A program made the translations under genes and the position numbers. Below are positions 27,892-36,603 of a stretch of DNA of 64,000 nt, in pieces. The stretch covers positions 1 to 64,000 of the forward strand of contig NZ_OCSR01000001.1 in the NCBI RefSeq assembly GCF_900230185.1, written 5' to 3'. The notes below the pieces were generated by a model. That model had not been told where the DNA came from. It made no database searches and saw nothing but the letters and a program-made list of their open reading frames with translations. The number at the start of each line of letters is the position of its first letter. Position 1 is the stretch's first letter. The DNA comes from Burkholderia sp. OK233 (lineage in GTDB: Bacteria; Pseudomonadota; Gammaproteobacteria; Burkholderiales; Burkholderiaceae).

Positions 27892-28485
27892 TCAGCCGAC
27901 GGGTCCGAGGTAACCCGGCAGTCCCAGCGCTGTTTTGCTCTTCGCTAGCACCACTGCTTTCTTTACGAGCGAAGCGAACGCCTTATCGCTGTCGGGTCGG
28001 GGCAGGTTGCAGCGGAAGAAATCAGCCCATCGAAATTCTTCCAGCGGGACGCTCGTCTTCTCGTAGCCGCCAGCGTCCCGGACTGACGCTGCGAGGCTAC
28101 GGAACTCGTCGTCGGCAAGCCTCCAGATGCGTGCCGGCATTTCGTAAAACGGCCGGCGTCTTCCGTCATGGTCGTACGGATAGGTCCAGCGGTTGTTTTC
28201 CATCGTTAGCCAGAAATCGGCCTGCGAGAATGACGACAGGTCTCTGACCAGGACGACCGGAACGGACTTGATACCTGCATGCCAAAGTGCAGTGGCAACG
28301 TGATGATGGTCAATCGCGAAAGGAACACCTCGTGGTCCGTACACAATTGGTATCGGCTTGCTTGCAATAGCCATTTCCAGCTCGTGATCCGTCAACGCCT
28401 CGTATTCTTTTGTTTTTTCACGTATCTCGCGCATGCCGTGCGTCATTTGGGTCGGGCGCAACTGGTTAATTTTTAGCGTCTTCAT
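27892..28485 (-). CDS. ParB-like nuclease-domain protein (PF08857 type)
   Basis: A 197-residue protein. LKINQLRPTQMTHGMREIREK at the start and FAIDHHHVATALWHAG in the middle are the ParBc_2 pattern. The second half contains YDHDGRRRPFYEMPARIW, also typical. Proteins of this type occur in phages, plasmids and islands, and their biochemical role is unclear. ATG 28485 is preferred. No ParA is nearby, so chromosome partition is unlikely. It follows the decarboxylase gene on the same strand with a gap of about 200 bp. Confidence 0.8.
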   Translation of the reverse strand: MKTLKINQLRPTQMTHGMREIREKTKEYEALTDHELEMAIASKPIPIVYGPRGVPFAIDHHHVATALWHAGIKSVPVVLVRDLSSFSQADFWLTMENNRWTYPYDHDGRRRPFYEMPARIWRLADDEFRSLAASVRDAGGYEKTSVPLEEFRWADFFRCNLPRPDSDKAFASLVKKAVVLAKSKTALGLPGYLGPVG

Positions 28486-28691
28486 GGTCGTCTCGATTTC
28501 CGCAACACCCAAACGTTGTCAGGTGGCCAACTCGCAAGGCCATCACCCGCCGGTCCGGAAGGCTGCGGCTTTTCGCTAAAACCGGCCACTGATGTCGGCC
28601 TTTTGGCGCACGGCGGTAGTGGACCAGCAAATGGCTTGCTGCACGACCTGCGGGCGGTTGCTTCACTGGTCTTGCAAAGCCAATGCCTTCA

Positions 28692-29939
28692 TCATGCTGT
28701 CGCGAGCTGCGCATTCACCTTGAGCGGAGGCGCCTCGTCGTTAAATGGCGCGTGCGGCACAAAGCGTTCGACCACGTTCGGGCGGAACACCAGGCAGTAG
28801 GTCGAGCCGCCGTACTGGAAGTAGCCGAGTTCATCGCCTTTTTTGACCCACTGGCCCGGGAGCGCGTCGATGACGCACGAGGATACATCGGCCATGCCGA
28901 CGAATATGCAGCCAACAAGCCCAACCGCGGGGTCGTCACAATCGATGACAATGACCGCTCGTGCTGCGACCGCCGTGGTGTAGCCCTGTGAATCGTTGAG
29001 TCCGCCCGGGTCAATGCCCTCCGACTCGGTGTCCGAGTAATAGCTACCGTCGACGTGGTACGCCTTCACAATTCTGCCGCTAACCGGCGCGTGCCAGCGA
29101 TGGTAGTTAAATGCGCTGAGGAAGGCCTGATACACACTCCCACCGACGAATTTCTCTGCTAGCTCGCGTTTCCCCGCAGTGAACATCTCCTGCAGCGAAT
29201 AAGGCTGGGACTTGATCCAGAACTGGTCGTGAAGCTTAACGTCATGCTGGATGTTGTACGGAGAAGCCTCACATGCGCTGACTATGACCTTGCTGTTATC
29301 GGGCTCTGCGACCGGCCGGGCGCCGGAACGGAAATATCGCGTGAAAAAGCTGTTCCACGACGAGAATCCCCAATAGGGCTTGACCGGGTCGCAGACAAAC
29401 TGGGAAATGCCCAGCTGTTCCTGTGCTTCAGGAGAGAACCATCCTTCTGGGGCGGATGTGTTCAGGTGCGCGCGCGAGTGAGGACCGCTCAGAAATCCGC
29501 ACCAGACGTTAAGCACTCGCTTGAGTTGGGCGTTGAGCGCAGGGTCACGAAACAGCGCGTAGCCGGACGGCATGCACATTGGCCAATCAAGCACTGCGTT
29601 CAGGGGGCAGTGAATCAAACTCGCTTCGCTGAAGCGTGGGGCGTAGGTCATCAGATAGTCGACGATATCGATTAACTCGTTGATGGTGGAATAGCCAAGT
29701 TCATACCCTGCTGCTATAGCGTCACCAATGGCACGGGCGAGGTCCATGCGAAGGACTGGGTCACCGTTAATTAGCGCCGCCAGTTCCTCCACGGCGTTCA
29801 CCCGCGGAGCCTGGCCCGCCCGCTTCCGCGCCTGCTTCGCGAGGTCCTTTCTGAACGCCACCAGTTCGGCTTCTTTGCGCGGCAGCCAGCCACCAAGCCG
29901 ACGGCGCTCTTCGAGAGAATTTTGTAGGTCATCAGGCAT
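28692..29939 (-). CDS. Phosphatidylserine decarboxylase-family protein, PsiD-like
   Basis: A 415-residue protein. The C-terminal half carries the family motifs: FNYHRWHAPV (His280/His283) and YFQYGGST, where self-cleavage between Gly378 and Ser379 would make the pyruvoyl cofactor. The N-terminal third (WLPRKEAELVAFRKDL and the following helices) is absent from the membrane enzyme Psd and resembles the fungal tryptophan decarboxylase PsiD. So do SACEASPYNIQHDV and YWGFSSWNSFFTRYFR. There is no membrane anchor, so a soluble decarboxylase acting on an amino acid or other small substrate is more likely than phospholipid synthesis. ATG 29939 follows AAAGGAG. The 44 residues upstream in frame look non-coding. 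Confidence 0.8.
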   Translation of the reverse strand: MPDDLQNSLEERRRLGGWLPRKEAELVAFRKDLAKQARKRAGQAPRVNAVEELAALINGDPVLRMDLARAIGDAIAAGYELGYSTINELIDIVDYLMTYAPRFSEASLIHCPLNAVLDWPMCMPSGYALFRDPALNAQLKRVLNVWCGFLSGPHSRAHLNTSAPEGWFSPEAQEQLGISQFVCDPVKPYWGFSSWNSFFTRYFRSGARPVAEPDNSKVIVSACEASPYNIQHDVKLHDQFWIKSQPYSLQEMFTAGKRELAEKFVGGSVYQAFLSAFNYHRWHAPVSGRIVKAYHVDGSYYSDTESEGIDPGGLNDSQGYTTAVAARAVIVIDCDDPAVGLVGCIFVGMADVSSCVIDALPGQWVKKGDELGYFQYGGSTYCLVFRPNVVERFVPHAPFNDEAPPLKVNAQLATA

Positions 29940-30707
29940 GCGCTGCTCCTTTAGTCGCCGACTAAAGAGCTGCCAGCAAGATGCCTGCCCGGAAGTGCGT
30001 TGACGCGGAAAATTTGCCGCCGGGCTAGAGGAAGGCCGACACCGGCAAGGCATCCACACCGACCTGGTCACTGGACCCGAAGATCCGCGAAACCATCACC
30101 GTCGCTACGAAGTTGGGCCCAGAACACGGTGACGTGCGCACGCTTTTTGGCAATGGCCAAGTCTTTCGTCTTGCACCGACAGCCCGTCGCCGGTCTGGGG
30201 CGGTTCGCAATACTTTCATTCGTCAACCCGGTCGCCGCTGCGCGACAAGCTCCCCAGGCTAACATCAGCAGCTCTTTCTACCCTGACCGCGGAAGAGGAA
30301 GAGAAGTCGTTCACCACGACGCATCGCTGCGGCCGAACTGAACACGGGTCAGCGTTTTCTTCAAAGTTTGCACATTCAGAGAGAACCTCATGTGCGGCCG
30401 AAGCCAGTCGGCTTACGCCCTTAAGTCGGGCTTTGACCGATAAGCCTGTCTCGAAAACGTAGCGTCCCCGGTCCAGGCGTAGCGCTCGCGTATCGTATCG
30501 CGCACGGCGACCCGCCATCCGGCCGCCCACAGTTTCGCGCAGCCTGCTGTTTAACATAGCCAGGGTTTTGTGGCCAGGCAGCCCGGCTGTTCACGACGTC
30601 CTTCGCCGTCAACCGCGTTTTCCCCGATCGGAGTTCGTTACTAAAATGGGCTTAACATAGGTAAGCTGATCGGTCCCTGACACCCTCTACGCTTTGGAGA
30701 CGCAGAC
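29940..30707. other. Gap between divergent genes
   Basis: About 770 bp between the decarboxylase (minus) and the kinase (plus). Frames on both strands are Arg/Pro-rich and lack motifs. No RNA gene recognised. It probably holds two divergent promoters, which I could not place firmly. Confidence 0.4.
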
Positions 30708-31838
30708 ATGCGACTTGCCGACTTTATCTCGCGAAACATGGAGGCGATACTGGCGCAATGGGAGGCGTTCGCAGCCACCCTCCTGCCGGCGGCAGCAAAC
30801 ATCGAATCGTTGGACTTACGCGATCACGCGCAGCAAATCCTGGAGGCCGTGACAAAGGACTTGCGAACTTCACAAAGCAGGGAGGCCCAGCTCGACAAAT
30901 CAATGGGACGAGGCTCCGGTCCGATCGATGCAAGCGAAACGGCCGCGCAAACACATGCCCTTCTGAGGGCACGTGCCGGCTTCAATATCAATCAGCTCGC
31001 CGCCGAATATCGCGCGCTGCGCGCGAGCGTGCTTCGCTTGTGGATGGATGATTGCCAACCCGAAATTCCTGATCTGGATGACGTCATTCGCTTCAATGAA
31101 GCCATCGATCAGGCACTCGCCGAATCAGTCGCCTTTTTTAGTGCGCAGGTCGATCAAAGTCGTAACCTCCTGCTTGGCATGCTAGGACACGATATGCGCA
31201 GCCCTCTCCAGGCGATCCAGTTGACTGCATCGTATCTGGCAGCGCTGAATGCCGGGGAGCGAGTATCGGAAGCCGCCGCTCGCCTGATACGTAGCGGAGC
31301 CCGGATGCAAGCGTTGCTTGACGATCTGGGCGATTACAACCGGACCAGACTGGGCCTGGGCATCAACGTCGTACCCAGAAGTGTCGATCTGGCGGACGTC
31401 CTCGCCGACGAACTGGACGAGTTGCGTGCAGTCCATCCTGACAGGCAGATTGAACTGCGCGTGAGTGGTAATTCACAGGGGGTCTGGGACGGCCCGCGCC
31501 TGCAGCAATTGCTTGGAAATCTTGTACTCAACGCCATCAAGTATGGGGCACAGGACACTCCAGTGCGCGTCACAGTGACTGGGGAGGTAACGCATGTCCG
31601 CATTGACGTCAGCAACTCGGGAGCTGCCATCGAGCGCGCAACGCTGGCGCGCGTCTTCGATCCCCTGGTGCGGGGCGCGGACCAGCAGAGCAAATGCGAC
31701 GGCGCGGGTAGCCTTGGATTGGGTTTGTATATTGCAAGCGAAATTGCCAAAGCTCATCACGGTGCAATCGAAGCACGGTCCGACGAGACAGAGACTTCAT
31801 TTTCAGTGCTACTTCCGCGTGCGGACGAAACCGGGTAG
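30708..31838 (+). CDS. RsbRD-type sensor histidine kinase
   Basis: A 376-residue cytoplasmic kinase. The N-terminal helical domain (about 5-150, starting LADFISRNMEAILAQWEAF) matches the RsbRD/globin-like N-terminal fold. HisKA has LLGMLGHDMRSPLQAI (phospho-acceptor His161). HATPase_c has NLVLNAIKYG and GSLGLGLYIASEIAKAHHG, though its G1 box is degenerate (SNSGAAI). No membrane helix. GGAGACGCAGAC precedes ATG 30708. No response regulator is adjacent; the orphan receiver at 26234 is the closest. Confidence 0.88.
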   Translation: MRLADFISRNMEAILAQWEAFAATLLPAAANIESLDLRDHAQQILEAVTKDLRTSQSREAQLDKSMGRGSGPIDASETAAQTHALLRARAGFNINQLAAEYRALRASVLRLWMDDCQPEIPDLDDVIRFNEAIDQALAESVAFFSAQVDQSRNLLLGMLGHDMRSPLQAIQLTASYLAALNAGERVSEAAARLIRSGARMQALLDDLGDYNRTRLGLGINVVPRSVDLADVLADELDELRAVHPDRQIELRVSGNSQGVWDGPRLQQLLGNLVLNAIKYGAQDTPVRVTVTGEVTHVRIDVSNSGAAIERATLARVFDPLVRGADQQSKCDGAGSLGLGLYIASEIAKAHHGAIEARSDETETSFSVLLPRADETG

Positions 31839-31839
31839 G

Positions 31840-32247
31840 GTGTCCGCGCCGAATGAATTTTGAGCCACCGCGCCGATCGAGCTTTGAGCCGGGGTGGAGA
31901 CCGGCCTGAAGAAGGACCGGTTGTGGATAAGTGTATGGGTTTCCGGAGTGGTTGTCCTCCTTCGTATGAGGATGCATTGCGCAGTGGAAGCTGCGAAGGG
32001 CGTAGCCCGTAGCGGCTTCCACTGCGCGGCAAGCGACGATCAGGCCGATTCGTTCGCGCTCGCACCGTCGGCTCTGCGCGCTGCTTCGCGCGAGCGGATA
32101 CGCTTCTTTGCACTGGCGCTGCTATGGCGGAAACGGTAGCTTTCGTTGCCGGTCTCCACGATGTGGCAGTGATGCGTCAGCCGGTCCAGCAATGCCATGG
32201 TCATCTTCGCGTCGCCGAACACACTGGACCATTCGGCGAAGTCCAGA
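31840..32247 (-). mobile_element. IS21-family remnant
   Basis: The right part of an IS21-like element: an end-like TGTCCGCGCC at 31840, non-coding DNA, and the C-terminus of IstB. It is cut exactly where the RIT element begins at 32248. Confidence 0.6.
32040..32247 (-). pseudogene. IstB ATPase, C-terminal fragment
   Basis: About 69 residues, [20 protein letters not shown] and onward through [19 protein letters not shown]. This is the end of an IS21 helper ATPase; the Walker motifs are missing because the RIT element replaces the upstream part. Confidence 0.8.
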
Positions 32248-32272
32248 TTTAATGCAGGGTCTATTTTTATGC
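32248..32272 (+). repeat. RIT element left terminal inverted repeat
   Basis: Starts TTTAATGCAGGGTC and continues with TATTTTTATGC. It pairs with 35574-35598 with two mismatches. Confidence 0.85.
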
Positions 32273-32303
32273 GGGGCCCCTTTCGCAGAGGCCCGCCCGT
32301 GCT

Positions 32304-33323
32304 TCAGGTTTGATGTCTTCTTCTCTGCATAACAGTCGATGGCGTCAACGAGGCAATCAGTGCATCGGTCGCTTTAAAACGTCCCGATCGCAGCGCCGGA
32401 GGGGTGACTGCCTCAAGCGTCTCCAGTTTCACGGAGGGGTCGGCTCGGGTATATATCTCCGTCGTTTGCATATGCGCGTGTCCAAGCCAAAGAGAAACCT
32501 TGCGCAAATCTTGGGTTGCCTCCAGGATTCTAAGCGCGCAAGTGTGCCTCAACAAATGCGGAGAGACGCGCCGGTTGTTCAAGGACGGACAACGGCTAGC
32601 GGCGGCCCGGGCATGTTTGCGCAGGATGTACTCGAAACCGGCGCGAGACATGGGCTCACCACGTGCGTTCAGGAACAGTTCAGGAAACGGCACCTGGCCT
32701 CTGACTGCCATCCACGCGCGTAAGGCTGATGTCGTTTCTCTCCAGAGTGGTAGGCAACGCTCCCGCCGTCCCTTTCCGTGAACAAGAACGCTCGGGTGCG
32801 GTCCAAGTTGTACGTTGTCAAGCCGCAGTCCGACGAGTTCCGAGACGCGTAATCCTGCAGCGAAACATAGATGCAGCATGGCGCGATCGCGAATTCCGTC
32901 ACGTTGGTTAGGAACAGGGGCGTCAAGGATACACTGCATCTCTTCAATGGTGAGATGCTTGACGAGACGTGCATCCGCTTTCTTTGACGGAACCGCCAGA
33001 ACCCGCCGGATGTGCTCCAGCGCTGTCGGGACACGATATTCCACGAAGTGCATGAATGACTTGATGGCTGCAAGGCGAGTGTTTCGGGAACTCGGTCCAT
33101 TGTGCCGCTCCGTCTCCAGATAGTTCAGAAACCCCACGATCAGATCAGGATCAAGCTGCTCGAGATGCAACTGCGATGGCGGAACCTTCAAACGACGGCT
33201 GGCATATGTGAAGAGCAACTTGAATGCGTAGGCGTAGGAGTCGCAGGTGTTGACACTGGCGCGACGTTCGACGGGAAGGCGTTGCTGAAGAAACGCCGTG
33301 ATATGAGGTGCGATTAGAGTCAT
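32304..33323 (-). CDS. RIT third recombinase (tyrosine recombinase, 339 residues)
   Basis: An N-terminal SAM-like core-binding domain (about 5-100) and a C-terminal catalytic domain. Catalytic residues visible: Arg in GLRVSELV, His-x-x-Arg in HLLRHTCA, His in LGHAHMQTTE and the nucleophile Tyr in EIYTRAD. Its GTG/ATG start overlaps the stop of the second recombinase by 4 bp (33320-33323), so the genes are coupled. It acts with its two partners to move the element; which one cuts is not known for RIT units. Confidence 0.9.
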   Translation of the reverse strand: MTLIAPHITAFLQQRLPVERRASVNTCDSYAYAFKLLFTYASRRLKVPPSQLHLEQLDPDLIVGFLNYLETERHNGPSSRNTRLAAIKSFMHFVEYRVPTALEHIRRVLAVPSKKADARLVKHLTIEEMQCILDAPVPNQRDGIRDRAMLHLCFAAGLRVSELVGLRLDNVQLGPHPSVLVHGKGRRERCLPLWRETTSALRAWMAVRGQVPFPELFLNARGEPMSRAGFEYILRKHARAAASRCPSLNNRRVSPHLLRHTCALRILEATQDLRKVSLWLGHAHMQTTEIYTRADPSVKLETLEAVTPPALRSGRFKATDALIASLTPSTVMQRRRHQT

Positions 33324-34228
33324 GACTGCACTCCAGTTACGAGGGTCTCACAACGCTCTGCGATGTCCCGCATCAGGGACGGCGTTGCATCCAGATACCA
33401 GTAGGTCGCGGAGATCGAGCTATGTCCAAGATAAGTTGAAAGCGCCAGCATATGCTTCGAGATGCGATCACGACCATCCGGACAGCTCTCCAGTGCTCTC
33501 ACTGCAAACGTATGGCGCAAGGAGTGTGGCGTCGGTCGCGGCAGCCCCGGTTCGCGCGGCAAACCAATTCTGATGGCCACAGTTCGGAATGCGCTCTCGA
33601 CGTCCTCAATACGCAGGGGCTTTCTGCGCAGAGAGATGAAGACGTGATCGTCAAACGGGGCATAGGGACACCGCATCTCGAGATAGCTTGCCAGGCCCAC
33701 TCGAGCCGTATCGTGCAGTGGCACGATGCGGCTCCTGCGGAACTTGGAGCATCGAATAACCAACCCGTCCTGTGTGATGTCATCAAAGCGCAGATGAATG
33801 GCTTCCGACACTCGAAGTCCCGTGCAGGCGAGCAGCGCGAATAGCGTGCTGTACGTTCGTCGCCGCAACGAGCGATACCCTGACTGGGACGCTTCCTCCA
33901 CGAGACGCTGGACCTCGGCTCTGGAAAGAATGTAGGGAACCGGGCGCGGCGGTTTCTCTCTGCCAAACACTGGCAGTGGCACTTCGTGGCGCTGGTCCTC
34001 GGCACGCGCATGCCGGGCGAAGCGAATAACTACGCCAAGCCTGCGGGCGCGCTGAAAGACCGATTCTGTCAATCCTGCCCATTCGATGGCGGTGGGCGCG
34101 CAAACGTAGCGCTCGCTGCGTCCGTCCGCGAAGGCAGCGAAGGTCCGCAGAAGATTGCCATCAGATATGAGCGCGAATCCGCAAGCACGACGTACCGTCA
34201 GATATGACTCCACGGCTTCAGATAACAT
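33320..34228 (-). CDS. RIT second recombinase (tyrosine recombinase, 302 residues)
   Basis: Catalytic residues: Arg in GLRVSEAI, HSLRHTFA, LGHSSISATYWY with the nucleophile Tyr. ATG 34228 follows CCGGAGG and lies 31 bp inside the end of the first gene. The longer frame upstream is out of keeping with the family. The equivalent gene in the neighbouring unit is at 35653-36603 (same LxxYLGH-x-TYWY ending). Confidence 0.88.
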   Translation of the reverse strand: MLSEAVESYLTVRRACGFALISDGNLLRTFAAFADGRSERYVCAPTAIEWAGLTESVFQRARRLGVVIRFARHARAEDQRHEVPLPVFGREKPPRPVPYILSRAEVQRLVEEASQSGYRSLRRRTYSTLFALLACTGLRVSEAIHLRFDDITQDGLVIRCSKFRRSRIVPLHDTARVGLASYLEMRCPYAPFDDHVFISLRRKPLRIEDVESAFRTVAIRIGLPREPGLPRPTPHSLRHTFAVRALESCPDGRDRISKHMLALSTYLGHSSISATYWYLDATPSLMRDIAERCETLVTGVQS

Positions 34229-35514
34229 GGCTGTACCTCCGGCCAGGGTTGGGCAATCTCCTGCAGCATGGCGATATCCACCTTGGCGTAGATTTGCGTG
34301 GTCTCGATGGAACGGTGCCGGAGCACTGCTGCGATGTCCTGCAGAGAGGCGCCGTGTCGCAACATTGACGTGGCTACTGAATGACGAAGCACATGGGCGG
34401 CACCGCGACTCGGGCAAGTAACGCCGGCCCGGCGCATAGCCTGCTCGACGATGACCGAAATTGCGGCATGTGAGGCAAACGCACGAAGCGGAGCTCGGGA
34501 ACGGAGAAACAATATGTCAGTTTCTGCGGGAGGTCTCCCTTCTTTCAGATAGTCGACAATTGCACGCCCAACCTCTTGAGTCAGGGGCAGCTTCGTTAGA
34601 CGTCGCCCCTTGCCGCAAACAGAAATCCACGCGCCTTTCCAGTCAATGTCATCGACGCGCAGTTCGACGATGTCACCAGCCCGCAATCCCAAACGGGCGA
34701 GTAAAAGCAAAATCGCGCGATCCCGTTTGCCTGACGGCGAAGTCGGGCTGCATGACGCGATCACCCGTTCCACTTCTTCCGGTTGCAGATACCGGGGCAG
34801 AGCCGAAAGGCGCCAATGAGCAACTACGGGAATAGCAGCAGCAAGCCGACTGTCGCATTTGCCTTCAGCGATCAGGAAGCGAAAGAACATGTGAAGGGCT
34901 GTTGTACACCTCTTCGCCACGGCCCATCCTCGATCTCGGGTTTGGCTCAGCACAAACTGTCGTACGCTCTGGGCGTCAAATTTGCCAGGATCCTCCCCTA
35001 GCGTTGCGAGCAGGGCCCGGATCGTCAAACCGTAGTTGTATAGAGTGATATCGGCGGTTCCCCGTTGTGCGCGCATCCAGTCACAAAAAGAAGTGAACAA
35101 GGCAGGAAGTTGCGTCGCAGGCTCAACGGTCGAGGCGTTGGTCACGCCAATCCGCTGTAGATGCTCAAGGAACAACCGGCCGCCATTGAGCAAATCAAGC
35201 CGGTGCGTATGTCCGTAGCCCGGACATCGGCATCGCACCAGATGCTCGTCGAACCGCCGCAAAATCGCCTCATTCGACGTGTCGTAGGGCAGACGTTTGA
35301 CTTCGGCCCAATAGAGGAGATGTTCCGCTGCTCTGATATGTCGGCGGGCAGTGATCTCGGCGTAGCCGCACTCTTTTAAAACCTGCGAGAAGCGCTCCAG
35401 CAGAGCACCACCGCGCCCTTCTCGAAGCTCTTGCAATCGCTGTGGGGAAACAAAGTATGCATGCCAACATGACGTCCTCCTGTTGTGGCGATCGGCCACG
35501 AAAGACGTCATCAT
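34198..35514 (-). CDS. RIT first recombinase (tyrosine recombinase, 438 residues)
   Basis: The longest of the trio. The extra N-terminal part (about 1-140) is followed by a core-binding region and a catalytic domain with Arg in GLRAGDIV, HVLRHSVA, and RHRSIETTQIY. It ends YAKVDIAMLQEIAQPWPEV plus a short tail. The start is uncertain: the ATG pair at 35514 lacks a clear ribosome site, and GGAGG at about 35475 points to an ATG in another frame. It is transcribed from just inside the right terminal repeat. Confidence 0.85.
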   Translation of the reverse strand: MMTSFVADRHNRRTSCWHAYFVSPQRLQELREGRGGALLERFSQVLKECGYAEITARRHIRAAEHLLYWAEVKRLPYDTSNEAILRRFDEHLVRCRCPGYGHTHRLDLLNGGRLFLEHLQRIGVTNASTVEPATQLPALFTSFCDWMRAQRGTADITLYNYGLTIRALLATLGEDPGKFDAQSVRQFVLSQTRDRGWAVAKRCTTALHMFFRFLIAEGKCDSRLAAAIPVVAHWRLSALPRYLQPEEVERVIASCSPTSPSGKRDRAILLLLARLGLRAGDIVELRVDDIDWKGAWISVCGKGRRLTKLPLTQEVGRAIVDYLKEGRPPAETDILFLRSRAPLRAFASHAAISVIVEQAMRRAGVTCPSRGAAHVLRHSVATSMLRHGASLQDIAAVLRHRSIETTQIYAKVDIAMLQEIAQPWPEVQPCYLKPWSHI

Positions 35515-35573
35515 TATGCGGAGAGACAGGTGTTAGATCTGCCGCGTTCACGGACCTCTGGGACAGACACTCT

Positions 35574-35598
35574 GCGTAAAAATAGACCCGGCATTAAA
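35574..35598 (-). repeat. RIT element right terminal inverted repeat
   Basis: GCGTAAAAATAGACC then CGGCATTAAA, the inverse of 32248-32272 with two differences. The coding sequence of the truncated neighbouring gene starts directly at its outer edge. Confidence 0.85.
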
Positions 35599-35656
35599 GG
35601 TGGATTTCCGCAGACTTGCGGCCGTGGTCTCACCCTGGCCGGGGAGCAGATCATGA
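35597..35656 (+). pseudogene. C-terminal remnant of the first recombinase of a second RIT unit
   Basis: Nineteen codons, KVDFRRLAAVVSPWPG and on, ending TGA at 35654-35656. They match the KVDIAMLQEIAQPWPE ending of the intact RIT first gene. The stop overlaps the next gene's ATG (ATGA at 35653), the usual coupling in these units. The rest of the gene is missing to the left, replaced by the complete RIT element. Confidence 0.7.
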
Positions 35657-36603
35657 AACACTTGTGTTCGATGACTACCCGGGTAGAGGACTATCTCTAT
35701 GCCAGGCGGCAAGTTGGTTTCAAACTGAAGAGCCAGGGCACGCAACTACTTGCGTTTGCCCGGTTCGCCGAACGTGGCTGTCACAAAGGCCCGGTAACGT
35801 TGGAACTTGCTTTACGTTGGGCCCAGGACAGCCACTCTGCCAGACCAATTACTGCAGCGAAGCGGATGGAAGTGCTTCGCCCGTTCATCAGGTATCTGCA
35901 GCAGTACGATCCCGCCACTGAAGTCCCGCCACCTAGGCTACTGGGGTCCACCCGTCGTCGACCGGTACCTCATATTTACAGGGATGAGGAAGTGGAGGCG
36001 CTCCTGGAAGCGGCAGCGCGGCTGCGCCCATCAGGTGGGTTACGGCCTGCAACCTACTGCACACTTTTTGGTCTGATTGCCGCTACAGGCATGCGAATTT
36101 CGGAGGTGCTGCGGCTTGGGCGCGCGGACGTAATGTTCGAGCGCGGCGTGCTGATTGTTCGTCAAAGCAAATACCGCAAATCCCGTCTTGTTCCTTTGCA
36201 CACGACGACTGTCGCCGCTCTTCAGCGCTACGCTCAACTACGCGACCAGTTTCTCCCACTCGCAACAGACGAGAACTTCTTCCTGTCTTCGTGGGGACGA
36301 GCCCTGAACATCTGGAATGCAGAGGAGACCTTCTGTATCTTGCGGCGCCAGCTTGGCTGGATCGCCCGAGGTAACTATCCGGCACCACGTATCCACGATT
36401 TAAGGCATACGTTTATCACGAATTGCCTGGTTCGCTGGTATCGGCACCAGATCAATGTCGATAACGCGATCGTATCGTTATCCACCTACGTGGGGCACGT
36501 TCGTGCCACTGACACCTATTGGTATGTCAGCGCCGTCCCTGAATTGATGGCGTTGGTCTCTCAACGCTTCGAACGTTACGCCCGGGAGATTCCAAATGAC
36601 TAG
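35653..36603 (+). CDS. Second recombinase of the truncated RIT unit (316 residues)
   Basis: A tyrosine recombinase with Arg in GMRISEVL, HDLRHTFI and VGHVRATDTYWY, so the catalytic set is complete. It is the counterpart of 33320-34228 but clearly diverged from it, so it is not a recent copy. ATG 35653 overlaps the stop of the first-gene remnant. The 56 in-frame codons upstream run through the RIT end and are not part of the protein. Confidence 0.88.
   Translation: MKHLCSMTTRVEDYLYARRQVGFKLKSQGTQLLAFARFAERGCHKGPVTLELALRWAQDSHSARPITAAKRMEVLRPFIRYLQQYDPATEVPPPRLLGSTRRRPVPHIYRDEEVEALLEAAARLRPSGGLRPATYCTLFGLIAATGMRISEVLRLGRADVMFERGVLIVRQSKYRKSRLVPLHTTTVAALQRYAQLRDQFLPLATDENFFLSSWGRALNIWNAEETFCILRRQLGWIARGNYPAPRIHDLRHTFITNCLVRWYRHQINVDNAIVSLSTYVGHVRATDTYWYVSAVPELMALVSQRFERYAREIPND

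Larger units (their letters stand above)
32248..35598 (-). mobile_element. Complete RIT (recombinase-in-trio) element, 3351 bp
   Basis: Three overlapping tyrosine-recombinase genes in one direction, the defining layout of RIT elements. The boundaries are given by an imperfect inverted repeat of about 25 bp that is 23/25 identical. The left end (32248-32272) begins TTTAATGC and contains GGGTCTATTTTTA; the right end (35574-35598) is its inverse. The flanks are an IstB fragment on the left and the last codons of another RIT first gene on the right. Confidence 0.85.
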
